A DNA stretch of 64,000 nt, taken from NCBI RefSeq assembly GCF_000020125.1, contig NC_010681.1, positions 1 to 64,000 of the forward strand, read 5' to 3'. The translations under genes and the position numbers were made by a program. The notes under the pieces were generated by a model that had not been told where the DNA came from, searched no databases, and saw only the letters and a program-made list of their open reading frames with translations. Source of the DNA: Paraburkholderia phytofirmans PsJN (GTDB lineage: Bacteria; Pseudomonadota; Gammaproteobacteria; Burkholderiales; Burkholderiaceae). Shown here piece after piece: positions 53,122-62,173 of the stretch; positions within the stretch are counted from its first letter, which is position 1; each line of letters begins with the position of its first letter.

Positions 53122-54552
53122 ATGAATCCGCAAGTAAACAAGAACTTAATGCCGACCGTCGCCGACGCGGCCGCATCGATACGATGCGGCGAACTGACGC
53201 CGGTTGAGCTCGTTCAGCGCTGTCTGGATTCGATCAAAACCCACAATCCAACATTGCATGCGTTCGGTGACGTCTATGCGGAAGAGGCGCTTCGCTACGC
53301 GGAAACCCTCACGCGCGAGGCTAAAGAGAACCGGACGCGTGGAGGCCTGCACGGCGTCCCGTTCGCAATCAAGGACCTGTTTGCCACCGCAGGGCTGCGC
53401 ACTACGCGAGGCTCGTTGACCGCTATGAACTGGGTACCGCAGGAAGATGCTCCCGTTATCAGGCGGCTCAAGGAAGCGGGGGCAATCCTGCTCGGAAAAG
53501 CTGCGACGACCGAGTTTGGCTGGAGTGGGGCGAGCTATTCGCGGGTTTTTGGTAATGGCTGCAATCCGTGGGATGCGCGCCTCACAAGTGGGGGGTCGAG
53601 TTCCGGTTCGGCTATCTCGGTTGCTGCGCGCATGGTCCCTGCATCACTCGGCTCGGACGGAGGGGGATCGGTCAGAATCCCCAGCGCGTTTTGTGGCGTA
53701 TTCGCGATGAAGGGGTCCCACGGTCGCATCCCAACGTGGCCCTGGTCGGCGACAGAAATGCTGAGCCACGCGGGTCCCATCACCCGGACCGTACGTGACA
53801 GCGCGCTGCTTTTTGACGTTCTTGCCGGGCCCGATTCGCGTGATCACCAGGCGTTGCCTGCAGCGACCGGATCGTATCTCGCACGCTGCGAAGAGCCGTT
53901 GAAGCGGGTACGCGTCGCGTTCTGTCCAACGCTATTTGGTGTCGATGTTGATCCGGAAATATCGCGTGTCGTCGGCGCAGCTGTTGAGCGAATTGCACGT
54001 GCGCTCCCGATCGACCTGGAAATGCCGGTGCTCGGCTGGCATGATCCGCTCCCCACGTTCGAAACGCTTTGGGTCGCCGGGCGCGGTATCGTGTATGGCC
54101 AGACCTTGAAAAACTGTGCGGACCAGCTCGACCCCGGGTTCGCCAGGCTGATAGGCCGGGCATCAGATTACAGTCTCGAGGACTATCTCACTGCAATCCA
54201 GCGGCGAGCGACGTTCGCCTGCCAGGTTCATGCGCTGTTCGACACGTACGATTTCCTGCTGACGCCAACGCTGCCAATCCTTCCGTTCGACGCGGATCTC
54301 ATCGCTCCGCCTGAACTCGATACGCATGACAGTGCGTTGCCCTGGGCGTGTTGGACGCCCTTCACGTACCCGTTCAATCTATCCGGTAATCCGGCCGCGA
54401 GCCTGCCGTGCGGCTGGAGCGACACGGGTTTGCCAGTTGGATTGCAGGTCGTGGGTCCGCGTTTCGCAGACGCAGATGTGCTGCAGTTCTGCTCCGCCAT
54501 CGAAGCAATCATGCCATGGGCGCATCGGCTACCCCCGATGCTCGGCGTCTGA
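53122..54552 (+). CDS. Amidase (amidase-signature family)
   Basis: A Ser-cisSer-Lys amidase that hydrolyses a C-N amide bond. Catalytic elements are all present: Lys in GVPFAIKDLFATAG, the cis-Ser in TSGGSSSGSAISVAA and the nucleophile Ser in GSDGGGSVRIPS. Length is 476 residues from the ATG at 53122; in-frame ATGs at 53095 and 53101 are also possible, but the promoter predicted at 53051-53079 would leave them almost no leader. The C-terminal FNLSGNPAASLPCGWSDTGL block is typical. It opens the catabolic cluster that ends with the PLP enzyme at 62173, and probably releases an amine or amino acid from an amidated precursor. The substrate is unknown. Confidence 0.9.
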   Translation: MNPQVNKNLMPTVADAAASIRCGELTPVELVQRCLDSIKTHNPTLHAFGDVYAEEALRYAETLTREAKENRTRGGLHGVPFAIKDLFATAGLRTTRGSLTAMNWVPQEDAPVIRRLKEAGAILLGKAATTEFGWSGASYSRVFGNGCNPWDARLTSGGSSSGSAISVAARMVPASLGSDGGGSVRIPSAFCGVFAMKGSHGRIPTWPWSATEMLSHAGPITRTVRDSALLFDVLAGPDSRDHQALPAATGSYLARCEEPLKRVRVAFCPTLFGVDVDPEISRVVGAAVERIARALPIDLEMPVLGWHDPLPTFETLWVAGRGIVYGQTLKNCADQLDPGFARLIGRASDYSLEDYLTAIQRRATFACQVHALFDTYDFLLTPTLPILPFDADLIAPPELDTHDSALPWACWTPFTYPFNLSGNPAASLPCGWSDTGLPVGLQVVGPRFADADVLQFCSAIEAIMPWAHRLPPMLGV

Positions 54553-54737
54553 GGCCCACCATGCTACGTTGCCAACGCTTCGTGGTTCACGATCGATCAG
54601 TGAGATGGGTCACTTCGGCGCCCGACGCCCGTGATGTGACGGTCGCGCATCGCGCACATCGTGATGGGCGTACCTCACGCAGGGCACGACGGTCTCGCTA
54701 CACTGCTAGGACTCTAGTCACCGGGATCGACCACTTC

Positions 54738-55496
54738 ATGCTCACTCAGCCACGTATTCAGGAAATCCTGCGCTTGCTGGACGCGCAGCAGCGCGTGAAA
54801 GCATCTGATCTGGCAGCACTTTTACTGGTTTCCGAAGAAACCATTCGACGGGATTTCAAATATCTTGAGTCGATCGGCAAACTCCGCCGGATTCACGGCG
54901 GCGCGATTGCGCCAAGGAGCAGCGAGGAGCAGCCGCTGCAGGTGCGCAGCCGACTTCAGACAAAGGCGAAGACCCAGATCGCCACGTGTGCGGCAGGATT
55001 TGTCCAGGAGGGTATGGCAATTTTTCTTGATACCGGCACGACGACATTTGCGATGGCGCAGGCGTTGACGAGATTCAGCCGGTTACGGATTGTCACGAAC
55101 TCACTGGATATCGCACAACTCGTCGCGCAGCAAAGCGACAACCATGTGGTCGTCACGCCTGGTGATGTTCGCCGTAACGACAATGCGCTGATTGGTCCTC
55201 ATACGCTCGAATTTTCCCGGCAGTTCCACTACGACATCGCGTTCATGGGAATCGGCGGCATCGACCTGGAACTCGGTTTCATGGATTACGAGGAACCCGA
55301 GGCAGTGTTGAGGCGGACGCTCGCCAGGCATTGCGTACGAAGCGTGATTCTCGCCGACTACGGCAAGTTTGGCCATCGCACGTTCATCAACACCCTGCCA
55401 TTCAGCGCAGTCACGACTCTTGTCACGAATCTCCCGCCACCAGGAGACTATCGTCAACGTATGGAACAGGAACATGTCGACATACTCTATCCCTAG
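54738..55496 (+). CDS. DeoR/GlpR-family regulator
   Basis: The 252-residue protein has an N-terminal DeoR helix-turn-helix (MLTQPRIQEILRLLDAQQRV, VKASDLAALLLVSEETIRRD) and the C-terminal sugar-phosphate isomerase-like sensor (AIFLDTGTTTFAMAQALTRF, and SVILADYGKFGHRTFINTLP). Members of this family usually sense phosphorylated metabolites, which fits a cluster that also encodes two kinases. The start at 54738 is supported by the conserved N-terminus. Its end overlaps the next gene by 23 bases. It is likely the local repressor of the catabolic cluster. Confidence 0.9.
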   Translation: MLTQPRIQEILRLLDAQQRVKASDLAALLLVSEETIRRDFKYLESIGKLRRIHGGAIAPRSSEEQPLQVRSRLQTKAKTQIATCAAGFVQEGMAIFLDTGTTTFAMAQALTRFSRLRIVTNSLDIAQLVAQQSDNHVVVTPGDVRRNDNALIGPHTLEFSRQFHYDIAFMGIGGIDLELGFMDYEEPEAVLRRTLARHCVRSVILADYGKFGHRTFINTLPFSAVTTLVTNLPPPGDYRQRMEQEHVDILYP

Positions 55497-56766
55497 CTCT
55501 CCAATCGCAGTCAACTTGCCTGATGCCGATGCAATAAGTGAGTTCGATGCGCTGTTTCGAGCCACCTCGGCGATCGGCGTAACCAGCGCGGGAGGTCTGC
55601 ATCGACTTGCCGCATCTGAGGAAGATGGCCGTGTACGCGACCTGCTGCGCGACTGGTTAGTCCGCCATGGCTTCCATGTGCAAGTCGATCGCGTCGGCAA
55701 CCTGTTCGGTCTCGTCACGTTCGACCCGTCAGCGCCCTACGTGCTGTGCGGCTCGCATCTTGATAGTCAGCCGAGTGCGGGACGTTTCGACGGGGTCTAC
55801 GGCGTGCTTGCCGGTGCAGTCGCAATTGCCGGCATTGCAAGACGGCTACGGGAACGTGGCGTTCGCCCTCCATGCAATCTCGCTGTCGTCGACTGGACAA
55901 ACGAAGAAGGCGCCCGCTTCCAGCCCAGCCTGACGGGCAGCAGCGTATTCACTGGCGCGTTATCGGTTGACGACGCGCTCGCCTGTACCGATGCACAGGG
56001 CATCACGTTGTGCCAGGCGCTCGAGCGCATCGGCTACCTCGGCGAAGAGATGCTCGACATCCCGGTCGCCGCATACGTGGAAACGCATGTCGAGCAGGGC
56101 GAAAGACTCGAGCGGGAGCAGATCTCAATCGGCGTAGTGAGGGAAACCTGGGCGGCCCTAAAGCTGCGCGTGCGCTTTGACGGCGAACAAAGCCACACGG
56201 GTCCTACGCCGATGGACCAGCGGCGGGACGCGCTACGGGCCGCTGCACGCGCGATTTCGGCCGTGTACTCGGAAGTCGGGAAGCACGGCGACCAGATGCA
56301 TGGTTCGGTGGGACGTCTCGACGTTTATCCAAATTCGCCAAACGTGGTGCCATCGAAGGCGACGCTCTACGTCGAATTCCGCTCCCTGTCCACAGATAGA
56401 CTCGAGGACGTCGGCAAACGCTTTGCCCAGATACTCGACGACATCGCTGCGCAGACCGGCACGCATGTCGAAGTGGAGAGCCGTCAGCTACGCGCGCCGG
56501 TTGCGCTCGATAGCAGGTTGGCACAGTGCGCACACGACGTTTGCAGATCGCTCGGGCTGCGGTCCGTCGACAGCGTGACGGTCGCCGGGCACGACGCGAT
56601 CAGTCTAAGTCGAACGGTTCCCTCCTGTCTGCTCTTCATACCGAGCCATCGCGGCATCGCTCATAACGAAGCTGAGTTCACGGAAGAGGCAGATCTGCAC
56701 AATGGCCTGCGCGCGCTAAGTGCGCTGTTGGAAACGCTCTGCGTGACAACGCAGAACAGTCGGTGA
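55474..56766 (+). CDS. M20-type amidohydrolase (N-carbamoyl-amino-acid hydrolase/allantoate family)
   Basis: A binuclear-metal amidohydrolase that removes carbamoyl or ureido groups. The protein is 430 residues from the ATG at 55474. Metal ligands appear in the family order: His in VLCGSHLDSQPSAGRFDGVY (with the bridging Asp), the Glu pair in VVDWTNEEGARF, His in YVETHVEQGERLE and a C-terminal His in PSHRGIAHNEAE. The dimerisation domain has FDGEQSHTGPTPMDQRRDAL. It overlaps the deoR end by 23 bases and is followed after 10 bases by the first kinase gene, so translation is coupled. The substrate could be an N-carbamoyl amine or amino acid; an allantoate or ureidoglycine role is less likely in this context. 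Confidence 0.9.
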   Translation: MSTYSIPSSPIAVNLPDADAISEFDALFRATSAIGVTSAGGLHRLAASEEDGRVRDLLRDWLVRHGFHVQVDRVGNLFGLVTFDPSAPYVLCGSHLDSQPSAGRFDGVYGVLAGAVAIAGIARRLRERGVRPPCNLAVVDWTNEEGARFQPSLTGSSVFTGALSVDDALACTDAQGITLCQALERIGYLGEEMLDIPVAAYVETHVEQGERLEREQISIGVVRETWAALKLRVRFDGEQSHTGPTPMDQRRDALRAAARAISAVYSEVGKHGDQMHGSVGRLDVYPNSPNVVPSKATLYVEFRSLSTDRLEDVGKRFAQILDDIAAQTGTHVEVESRQLRAPVALDSRLAQCAHDVCRSLGLRSVDSVTVAGHDAISLSRTVPSCLLFIPSHRGIAHNEAEFTEEADLHNGLRALSALLETLCVTTQNSR

Positions 56767-56776
56767 GGGTTGGGAA

Positions 56777-57727
56777 ATGAAAACCTCCTCCGAACAGGCA
56801 CGCCTGATCGAGGCACTCGCCGATACGGACCTGACTGCGCTCGAGTATAGCTGCAGCGGACTTGGCGGTGTCGCGTCGCCGATGCGCCTCCGGACCGAAT
56901 GGGCGGGATTTCTCGTTCAAACAGGCGACGGCGAGAAACGATACGCGAAAGTGCTGTACGACGATATGCGTCCGCTGATCGATGTGGAGCAGACCGTACT
57001 CGCCAGCCGGGCGGCAGCGTTGACCGGTGTCACGCCAGCTCTCTATCTGGCCGATGTCGAGCGCGGTGTGTTGCTATTCGATGCGCTCCCGGACGATGCG
57101 TGGCGGTGGGCACGGGTCGACGATCTCACTGCGCCTGACCGACTCGAGCGTTTGTGGGATCTCAAGCGCAAGGTTCATTGCGGACCGGATCCCGGATTTC
57201 ACCGCTCGTTTGTGGCCGATATTGCCCGCCTGCGCGCACTGTGTGATCGCGACGCCGTCGTTCTGCCGTCAGGTCATGAATGGCTCGACGAGTGCGTCGA
57301 AATGGCATCGAGCGCGCTCGAAAGTGGACGCGACACCACCCCTGTCCCGCTACACGGTGACGGTGCAGCTTCAAACGTGATGGTTGGCCCTGACGATACG
57401 CTGGCCCTGGTCGACTTTGATCGAGGTGGAACGGGCGATGCCTGGTACGACGTCGCTGTCGTTCTGAATGAGCTTTACCAGTTTGAACCGCAATGGCGTG
57501 ACGGAATCAGGTTTTGGAGTGGTCAGTGTGAAGAAGCCGACTACGCACGCTGCCGTCTCTATGCGTTTGTTGACGACTGGTACTGGACGTTGTGGGGACT
57601 ATGGCTTGGCACGACGTCCTCGCGCCGCCTTGAGTTCACCAAGCTTTCTCAATGGACACTACAGCGCTGTCGGCAGACGATTCGGGACCCGCGTTTCGAG
57701 GGCTGGCTACGAGCATTCAAAGGATAG
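56777..57727 (+). CDS. Aminoglycoside-phosphotransferase-fold kinase 1
   Basis: The 316-residue protein has the APH/choline-kinase fold. The catalytic loop PLHGDGAASNVMV (HGD, Asn) and the metal Asp in LALVDFDRGG are intact. Small-molecule hydroxyl groups (amino alcohols, sugars, hydroxylysine) are typical substrates. It lies 10 bases after the M20 gene and 5 bases before the second kinase gene. With the phospho-lyase-like enzyme at 60797 it could phosphorylate an amino alcohol for subsequent elimination. It is not expected to confer antibiotic resistance: it lies in a catabolic operon and lacks similarity to known resistance alleles as far as I can judge. Confidence 0.85.
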   Translation: MKTSSEQARLIEALADTDLTALEYSCSGLGGVASPMRLRTEWAGFLVQTGDGEKRYAKVLYDDMRPLIDVEQTVLASRAAALTGVTPALYLADVERGVLLFDALPDDAWRWARVDDLTAPDRLERLWDLKRKVHCGPDPGFHRSFVADIARLRALCDRDAVVLPSGHEWLDECVEMASSALESGRDTTPVPLHGDGAASNVMVGPDDTLALVDFDRGGTGDAWYDVAVVLNELYQFEPQWRDGIRFWSGQCEEADYARCRLYAFVDDWYWTLWGLWLGTTSSRRLEFTKLSQWTLQRCRQTIRDPRFEGWLRAFKG

Positions 57728-57732
57728 GTGAA

Positions 57733-58674
57733 ATGAAAACTCCCGGAGATGCACAGACAACTGATGAATTCAACATCGAGTCCGTCATTCGCCGCGTGCC
57801 GGATTGGGCGGAGCGGGCGATCCGCTATTCGCCTGTCAGCGGTGGAATTTCCAACTCGAACTGGCGCGTGGAGGTTGCGAACGGACACGAGAAAACCACG
57901 TATTTCCTTAAGGTCCCTGGCATCGGGACGGAAATGTTCATCGATCGCCGCACCGCGCATGAGGCAAGTGTGCGCGCCGCTGAATGTGGTTACGGTGCTC
58001 CGGTCTTCTCATTTATGGAAGACTGCGGCGTCGAAATTTTCGAGTTCATGGAGGGATGGCACTCGTCTTCGAATCTCGACTTTCTGAATGGCACGGTACG
58101 GCACAACGCGTTACGGGCGCTGAAGGCGTTTAACGACCAGCCATTGCTAACGCAGACGAAAACCGTATTCAACATGATCGACGAGCATGAGGACCAGCGC
58201 GGCACACTACGCGCGGCGTGTCCGCTCGATCACGAATGGTTGTGCCGGCAATACGCACGCGCACGGCGGGCGCTCGAGGCATCCGGCGTCGATCTCGCGC
58301 CATGCATGAACGATACGCTCGCGGGCAACTTCATGCTCGATGCAGCACATCGAGTCATGCTCGTCGATTTCGAATACGCGTCGAATAACGACCGGTACTA
58401 CGAGCTTGCGATGTGGTTCGGCGAGATGTTCTTCGATGAGCAGGTGGAGCTGGAACTGATCGAGGAATATTTTGGGCGCGTTGGACCCAGGGAAATTGCA
58501 CGTGTACAGCTCTACAAAGCGCTGGCTGACCTTAAATGGTCGGCATGGGCGATGGTGCAGCGTTCAGTCTCCAGAATCGATTTTGATTTCTATAAGTACG
58601 GGATATGGAAGTACATGCGAGCTCGCACTGTCATGCAGGATATCAGATGGGAAAGCTGGCTAAGGCAGGTATGA
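57733..58674 (+). CDS. Choline-kinase-like phosphotransferase 2
   Basis: The 313-residue protein is a more LicA/choline-kinase-like member of the fold. It starts at 57733 (MKTPGDAQTTDEFN; an upstream in-frame start lies within the preceding gene). SGGISNSNWRVEV is the nucleotide loop, CMNDTLAGNFML the catalytic loop and VMLVDFEYASNNDRYYELA the metal-binding motif followed by the choline-kinase-type signature. In choline kinases the loop is normally CHND; here His is replaced by Met while Asp and Asn remain. It follows the first kinase after 5 bases. Two unlike kinases in tandem suggest two related substrates or a catalytic and a helper subunit; neither can be decided from sequence. Confidence 0.85.
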   Translation: MKTPGDAQTTDEFNIESVIRRVPDWAERAIRYSPVSGGISNSNWRVEVANGHEKTTYFLKVPGIGTEMFIDRRTAHEASVRAAECGYGAPVFSFMEDCGVEIFEFMEGWHSSSNLDFLNGTVRHNALRALKAFNDQPLLTQTKTVFNMIDEHEDQRGTLRAACPLDHEWLCRQYARARRALEASGVDLAPCMNDTLAGNFMLDAAHRVMLVDFEYASNNDRYYELAMWFGEMFFDEQVELELIEEYFGRVGPREIARVQLYKALADLKWSAWAMVQRSVSRIDFDFYKYGIWKYMRARTVMQDIRWESWLRQV

Positions 58675-58831
58675 GCTTCTCCTGCTGTTCGACGATGGTC
58701 AGATCGGCAGGCTGGTAGGTAACAGGATTTGAGGGTAGCAGGACGAAGTCATCACCGGCTAATTACAACTACTGTACTTAGTATTCCTGAATTTATGTGA
58801 AGAAAACCTTAACTTTAAGGAGCATCTGAAA

Positions 58832-59089
58832 GTGAATACGCCAATGCTGTCACCACCGCGGCGCCTGATCCGAGTCGTGTTTGGTATTTATTTCTTCCTG
58901 CTACTGCTGATGGCACTGTTTCCGCCGCTCTATCTCAGTGTCAGCGGTAGCACGCTTCTGGTGCTCGGTATACCGCTACCGATTTTTTACTGGATGGTCA
59001 ATGTGGTTCTGGTCTTACTCGGCGTCTGGGTGCTGTACCTGGTTGAAGGGAAGGTCGGAGATTGCGTGAAAGAAGGAGAGCTGGCATGA
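58832..59089 (+). CDS. DUF3311 small membrane protein
   Basis: The 85-residue protein has two membrane segments (VVFGIYFFLLLLMALFPPLY and PIFYWMVNVVLVLLGVWVLY), typical of DUF3311 partners of sodium:solute symporters. It starts with GTG at 58832, after a clear TAAGGAG site. The end overlaps the symporter gene by 4 bases (ATGA). It presumably assists assembly or function of that symporter. A gap of 157 bases separates it from the kinase gene and could hold its own promoter. Confidence 0.88.
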   Translation: MNTPMLSPPRRLIRVVFGIYFFLLLLMALFPPLYLSVSGSTLLVLGIPLPIFYWMVNVVLVLLGVWVLYLVEGKVGDCVKEGELA

Positions 59090-60612
59090 ACGCGTCGAAT
59101 GGAGCCGTATTCATAACGTTTGGCACGATTGCCATTTTTCTCGTCGTGATGATCGCGATACTGTATGCGACCAACCGGAGGAGCACGAGTTTCGCGGACT
59201 ACGCGGTCGGCGGACGTTCCTACGGTCCGTGGTACGTTGCAATGAGTTATACAAATTCCTGGTGGCCGGGGTCAACGTTCACTGCATTCTTTGCCTTGTC
59301 CGTCGGCGGCGTGCTCGGCTTCTATGGAATGGTGTACGCCACGCTCGGGGTTACGGTGATGTACCTCATGGCGAATCGCGCATGGTCGTGGGGGTCGCAG
59401 TACAACCTGACGACGCAACCAGATTTGCTCGGAATGCGCTACAACAGCCCGGTCGTCAAGCGGATTGCGTCGATCATCGGAATTATCTCCGTGTTTCCGT
59501 GGGTCGTGATGGGCATCCAGGCGCTCGGGACGTTGTTCCAGTTCGCCAGCTTCAGCCAGTGGTCCGTTACGACCTGTCTGATCGTGGGCGTTGCCGTTGT
59601 TCTCATCCGTCAATACTGGACGGTCAGCATGGGCATGCGCGGGCTCATCATGACCGATATGTTTCAAGGCATCGTCGCGTATGTGGTATGCGCGGTAGTC
59701 TGCATATTGCTGTTGATGGGCAACCACGCGCCCTTTTCGAACCTCTCCCAGCTTCCGGCCAGGATGCTCCTGATCCCGGGGGACGCTCGCACGGCATATG
59801 GTCCCTGGTACATGTTTAGCCTGATCTTCACAGGCGTGATCGGGTCGATGTGCTGGCCGATGAGCTTCCAGCGGATTTACACGGCGAGCGGTGTACGCGC
59901 AGTCAAGAAGGGCACGCTGTTGACGATGTTGCTGGTTGGCGGGTTCTATTGCATCCTGATGCTGTTTGCCGCGACGGCGAGCCACGATCCCAAGGTTGCA
60001 GCACATCCGCAGGACGGCTGGTTCGTCGCTCTCGCGGATATCGGCGGCCCGTGGCTGCTTGCGCTCGCAACCGTCATCGTACTCGCAGCCAGTATCGGAC
60101 ACGTGGACGGTTGCGTGCAGGTGTGCGGCACACAATTCGCAAATGACATTGCGACCTGGAATACTCCGCGCTCCGACCGGCAGCTCATGGTGCTGTCGAA
60201 GGCCGGAATGGTCGTATTCATTGTTGCTGCTGCCGTGATCGCGTACCTGACATTCGATTACAGTCGACTGCAATTGCTTGCGCAGATCTCGTATCAAGGG
60301 ATTATCCAGCTGGCAGTGCCGCTTTTCTTCGGGATCTTTTCGAAGCGCGGAAACAAGCAGGGGGCGATTGCCGGCATGCTGGTCGGCATTGCGATCGCAA
60401 TCGTACTGACGACCATTTATCCGGACGATATTCGGGCACTCGGCTCGCTGACAAGCGGGATCGTCGGGCTCGCCGCGAACTTTATCGTCTTCGTGATTTT
60501 TGCGCTCGCGATCAAACAGTCGCCAGAGGAAATTGCCCGGGTGGACCGCTTGTTCTCGAGACAGGTCACGACCGGCGCAAAGGGTCCTGCCTGCGCGCCT
60601 GCGCTGCACTGA
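59086..60612 (+). CDS. Sodium:solute symporter (SSS family)
   Basis: The 508-residue protein has about 13 membrane segments and the SSS pattern: FADYAVGGRSYGPWYVAMSY (TM1-2), GMRGLIMTDMFQGIVAYVVC and the late QISYQGIIQLAVPLFFGIFS. The start at 59086 lies in the ATGA overlap with the DUF3311 gene. DUF3311-SSS pairs import organic acids or amines. In this operon it should bring in the substrate of the amidase, amidohydrolase or kinases. It is followed by a 184-base gap before the PLP enzyme. Confidence 0.92.
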   Translation: MNASNGAVFITFGTIAIFLVVMIAILYATNRRSTSFADYAVGGRSYGPWYVAMSYTNSWWPGSTFTAFFALSVGGVLGFYGMVYATLGVTVMYLMANRAWSWGSQYNLTTQPDLLGMRYNSPVVKRIASIIGIISVFPWVVMGIQALGTLFQFASFSQWSVTTCLIVGVAVVLIRQYWTVSMGMRGLIMTDMFQGIVAYVVCAVVCILLLMGNHAPFSNLSQLPARMLLIPGDARTAYGPWYMFSLIFTGVIGSMCWPMSFQRIYTASGVRAVKKGTLLTMLLVGGFYCILMLFAATASHDPKVAAHPQDGWFVALADIGGPWLLALATVIVLAASIGHVDGCVQVCGTQFANDIATWNTPRSDRQLMVLSKAGMVVFIVAAAVIAYLTFDYSRLQLLAQISYQGIIQLAVPLFFGIFSKRGNKQGAIAGMLVGIAIAIVLTTIYPDDIRALGSLTSGIVGLAANFIVFVIFALAIKQSPEEIARVDRLFSRQVTTGAKGPACAPALH

Positions 60613-60796
60613 CCCACACCGGCAGTTCCGAATCCACTTCCGCTCGTCGCCGTTCGACAGATCGCCGGCGGAATGGAGCAACTTTTTCTGAATACTCAAG
60701 CGGGTCTGACAGGCGGACTCTCGTTCCCGTTCGTCTATCGAGCGCGTGAAACGTCATCCTGATCTCAGACCGCTTTTAAATGTGGAGCAATTAGTC

Positions 60797-62173
60797 ATGG
60801 GTACCCGGTCAACCATTATGGACACGAATAGTTTCCGTCCTGAGAACGCGGCAACACTGGATGAATACACCCGCCAACTTACGCAGAAGCGGGAGCAACT
60901 GCTGGGGGGTTCCTATCGGTTGTTCTACAGAAAGCCCGTTCATCTCGTACGCGGCCAGCTGCAATATCTTTGGGACGTTCACGGCGATAAGTATCTGGAC
61001 ATGTATAACAACGTCGCCAGCATCGGTCATTGTCACCCGGCCGTCATAGCGTCGGTGCATGAGCAGATGAAGCAGCTGAATACGCATACCCGTTATCTGC
61101 ACGAGCGAATCCTCGCCTACACGGAGGAACTGCTGACCACGATGCCCTCCGAAATCAGCAGGGCCATGTACATGTGTACGGGCTCAGAGGCAAACGACCT
61201 GGCGATGCGGGTTGCACGTGCCTATAGCGGCGGCACGGGAATCATTGTCAGCCGCGAGGCCTACCATGGCACCAGCTACCTGACCTCGGGCGCCTCGCCT
61301 GCGTTGGGCAGCGGCCAGCCGATTGACCCGACAACCCGCCTCATCCCAGCGCCGGACCGCTATCGCGTCGACACGCCCGATCTGGGCCTGTGGTTCGCGG
61401 CAGAGATGCAAAAGCAGATCGACGACATGGCTGCCCAGGGTATCAGGTTCGCCGGATTTATGGCGGATTCCATCTTTTCGTCGGATGGCGTTTTGCCAGG
61501 CCCTGCAGGTTACCTTCAGCCAGCGATTGACGTGGTACATCGCAACGGTGGTATTTTCATCGCGGACGAGGTTCAGCCCGGTTTCGCACGGACAGGCGAC
61601 GCCTTCTGGGGCTTCGCACGCCATGGCGTCGTTCCCGACGTGGTGACGATGGGCAAGCCAATGGGAAACGGTATCCCCGTGTCCGCCCTGTTCGCGCGGG
61701 CGGAGGTGCTTGCCGCCTTTAGTGATGAGATTCCGTATTTCAACACTTTTGGTGGCAATCCGGTTTCCATGGCCGCGGCCCAGGCTGTGCTCAACGTCAT
61801 TCGCGAGGAACGGCTTCAAGAGCACAGTCAACAGGTCGGCGCACGTCTGCTCGGCGAGTTTTCCCGTCTGGCCGAGCGCCACGAGTGCGTAGGGGACGTG
61901 AGGGGGGCGGGGTTGTTTATCGGTTTCGAACTGGTTACGGACCGGGAGAGTAAAACGCCGGACAAGGCTCGTGCGCTTGACGTCATCGAGAACCTGCGTG
62001 ATCAACGCGTGCTTACCTCCGTGGCGGGCCCGCATGGAAATGTGCTCAAACTTCGGCCGCCGCTGGCCTTTCAGGCTCAGGATATCGACTGGGTTGTGAG
62101 CGCACTGGATCAGGCGCTCGTTGCTACGGAACGTAATGCATCATCCCGCGCGGTCAGGAGTCAGCTCAACTAA
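60797..62173 (+). CDS. Class III PLP enzyme, probable amino-alcohol phosphate phospho-lyase
   Basis: The 458-residue protein has the class III aminotransferase fold: TGSEANDLAMRVARAYSGG, the Asp of FIADEVQPGFARTG and the PLP lysine in VTMGKPMGNGIPVSALF. The blocks NNVASIGHCHPAVIASVHEQ, LNTHTRYLHERI, YFNTFGGNPVSMAAAQAVLN and ECVGDVRGAGLFIGFELV resemble, from memory, human ETNPPL and PHYKPL, which eliminate phosphate and ammonia from phosphoethanolamine and phosphohydroxylysine. Two kinase genes upstream supply the matching phosphorylation. An ordinary omega-transaminase role is the alternative. The start at 60797 has a TGGAG site; a second Met at 60818 and an upstream Met at 60746 are possible. 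This is the last gene of the cluster. Confidence 0.75.
   Translation: MGTRSTIMDTNSFRPENAATLDEYTRQLTQKREQLLGGSYRLFYRKPVHLVRGQLQYLWDVHGDKYLDMYNNVASIGHCHPAVIASVHEQMKQLNTHTRYLHERILAYTEELLTTMPSEISRAMYMCTGSEANDLAMRVARAYSGGTGIIVSREAYHGTSYLTSGASPALGSGQPIDPTTRLIPAPDRYRVDTPDLGLWFAAEMQKQIDDMAAQGIRFAGFMADSIFSSDGVLPGPAGYLQPAIDVVHRNGGIFIADEVQPGFARTGDAFWGFARHGVVPDVVTMGKPMGNGIPVSALFARAEVLAAFSDEIPYFNTFGGNPVSMAAAQAVLNVIREERLQEHSQQVGARLLGEFSRLAERHECVGDVRGAGLFIGFELVTDRESKTPDKARALDVIENLRDQRVLTSVAGPHGNVLKLRPPLAFQAQDIDWVVSALDQALVATERNASSRAVRSQLN

Noticed and set aside
56777..58674. Aminoglycoside resistance genes
   Set aside because: The fold is shared, but the genes sit in a catabolic operon with an importer and a PLP enzyme and resemble metabolic small-molecule kinases.
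59272..60699. Long minus-strand frame opposite the sodium symporter
   Set aside because: Shadow frame with Arg/His/Asp-rich composition and no recognisable motif.
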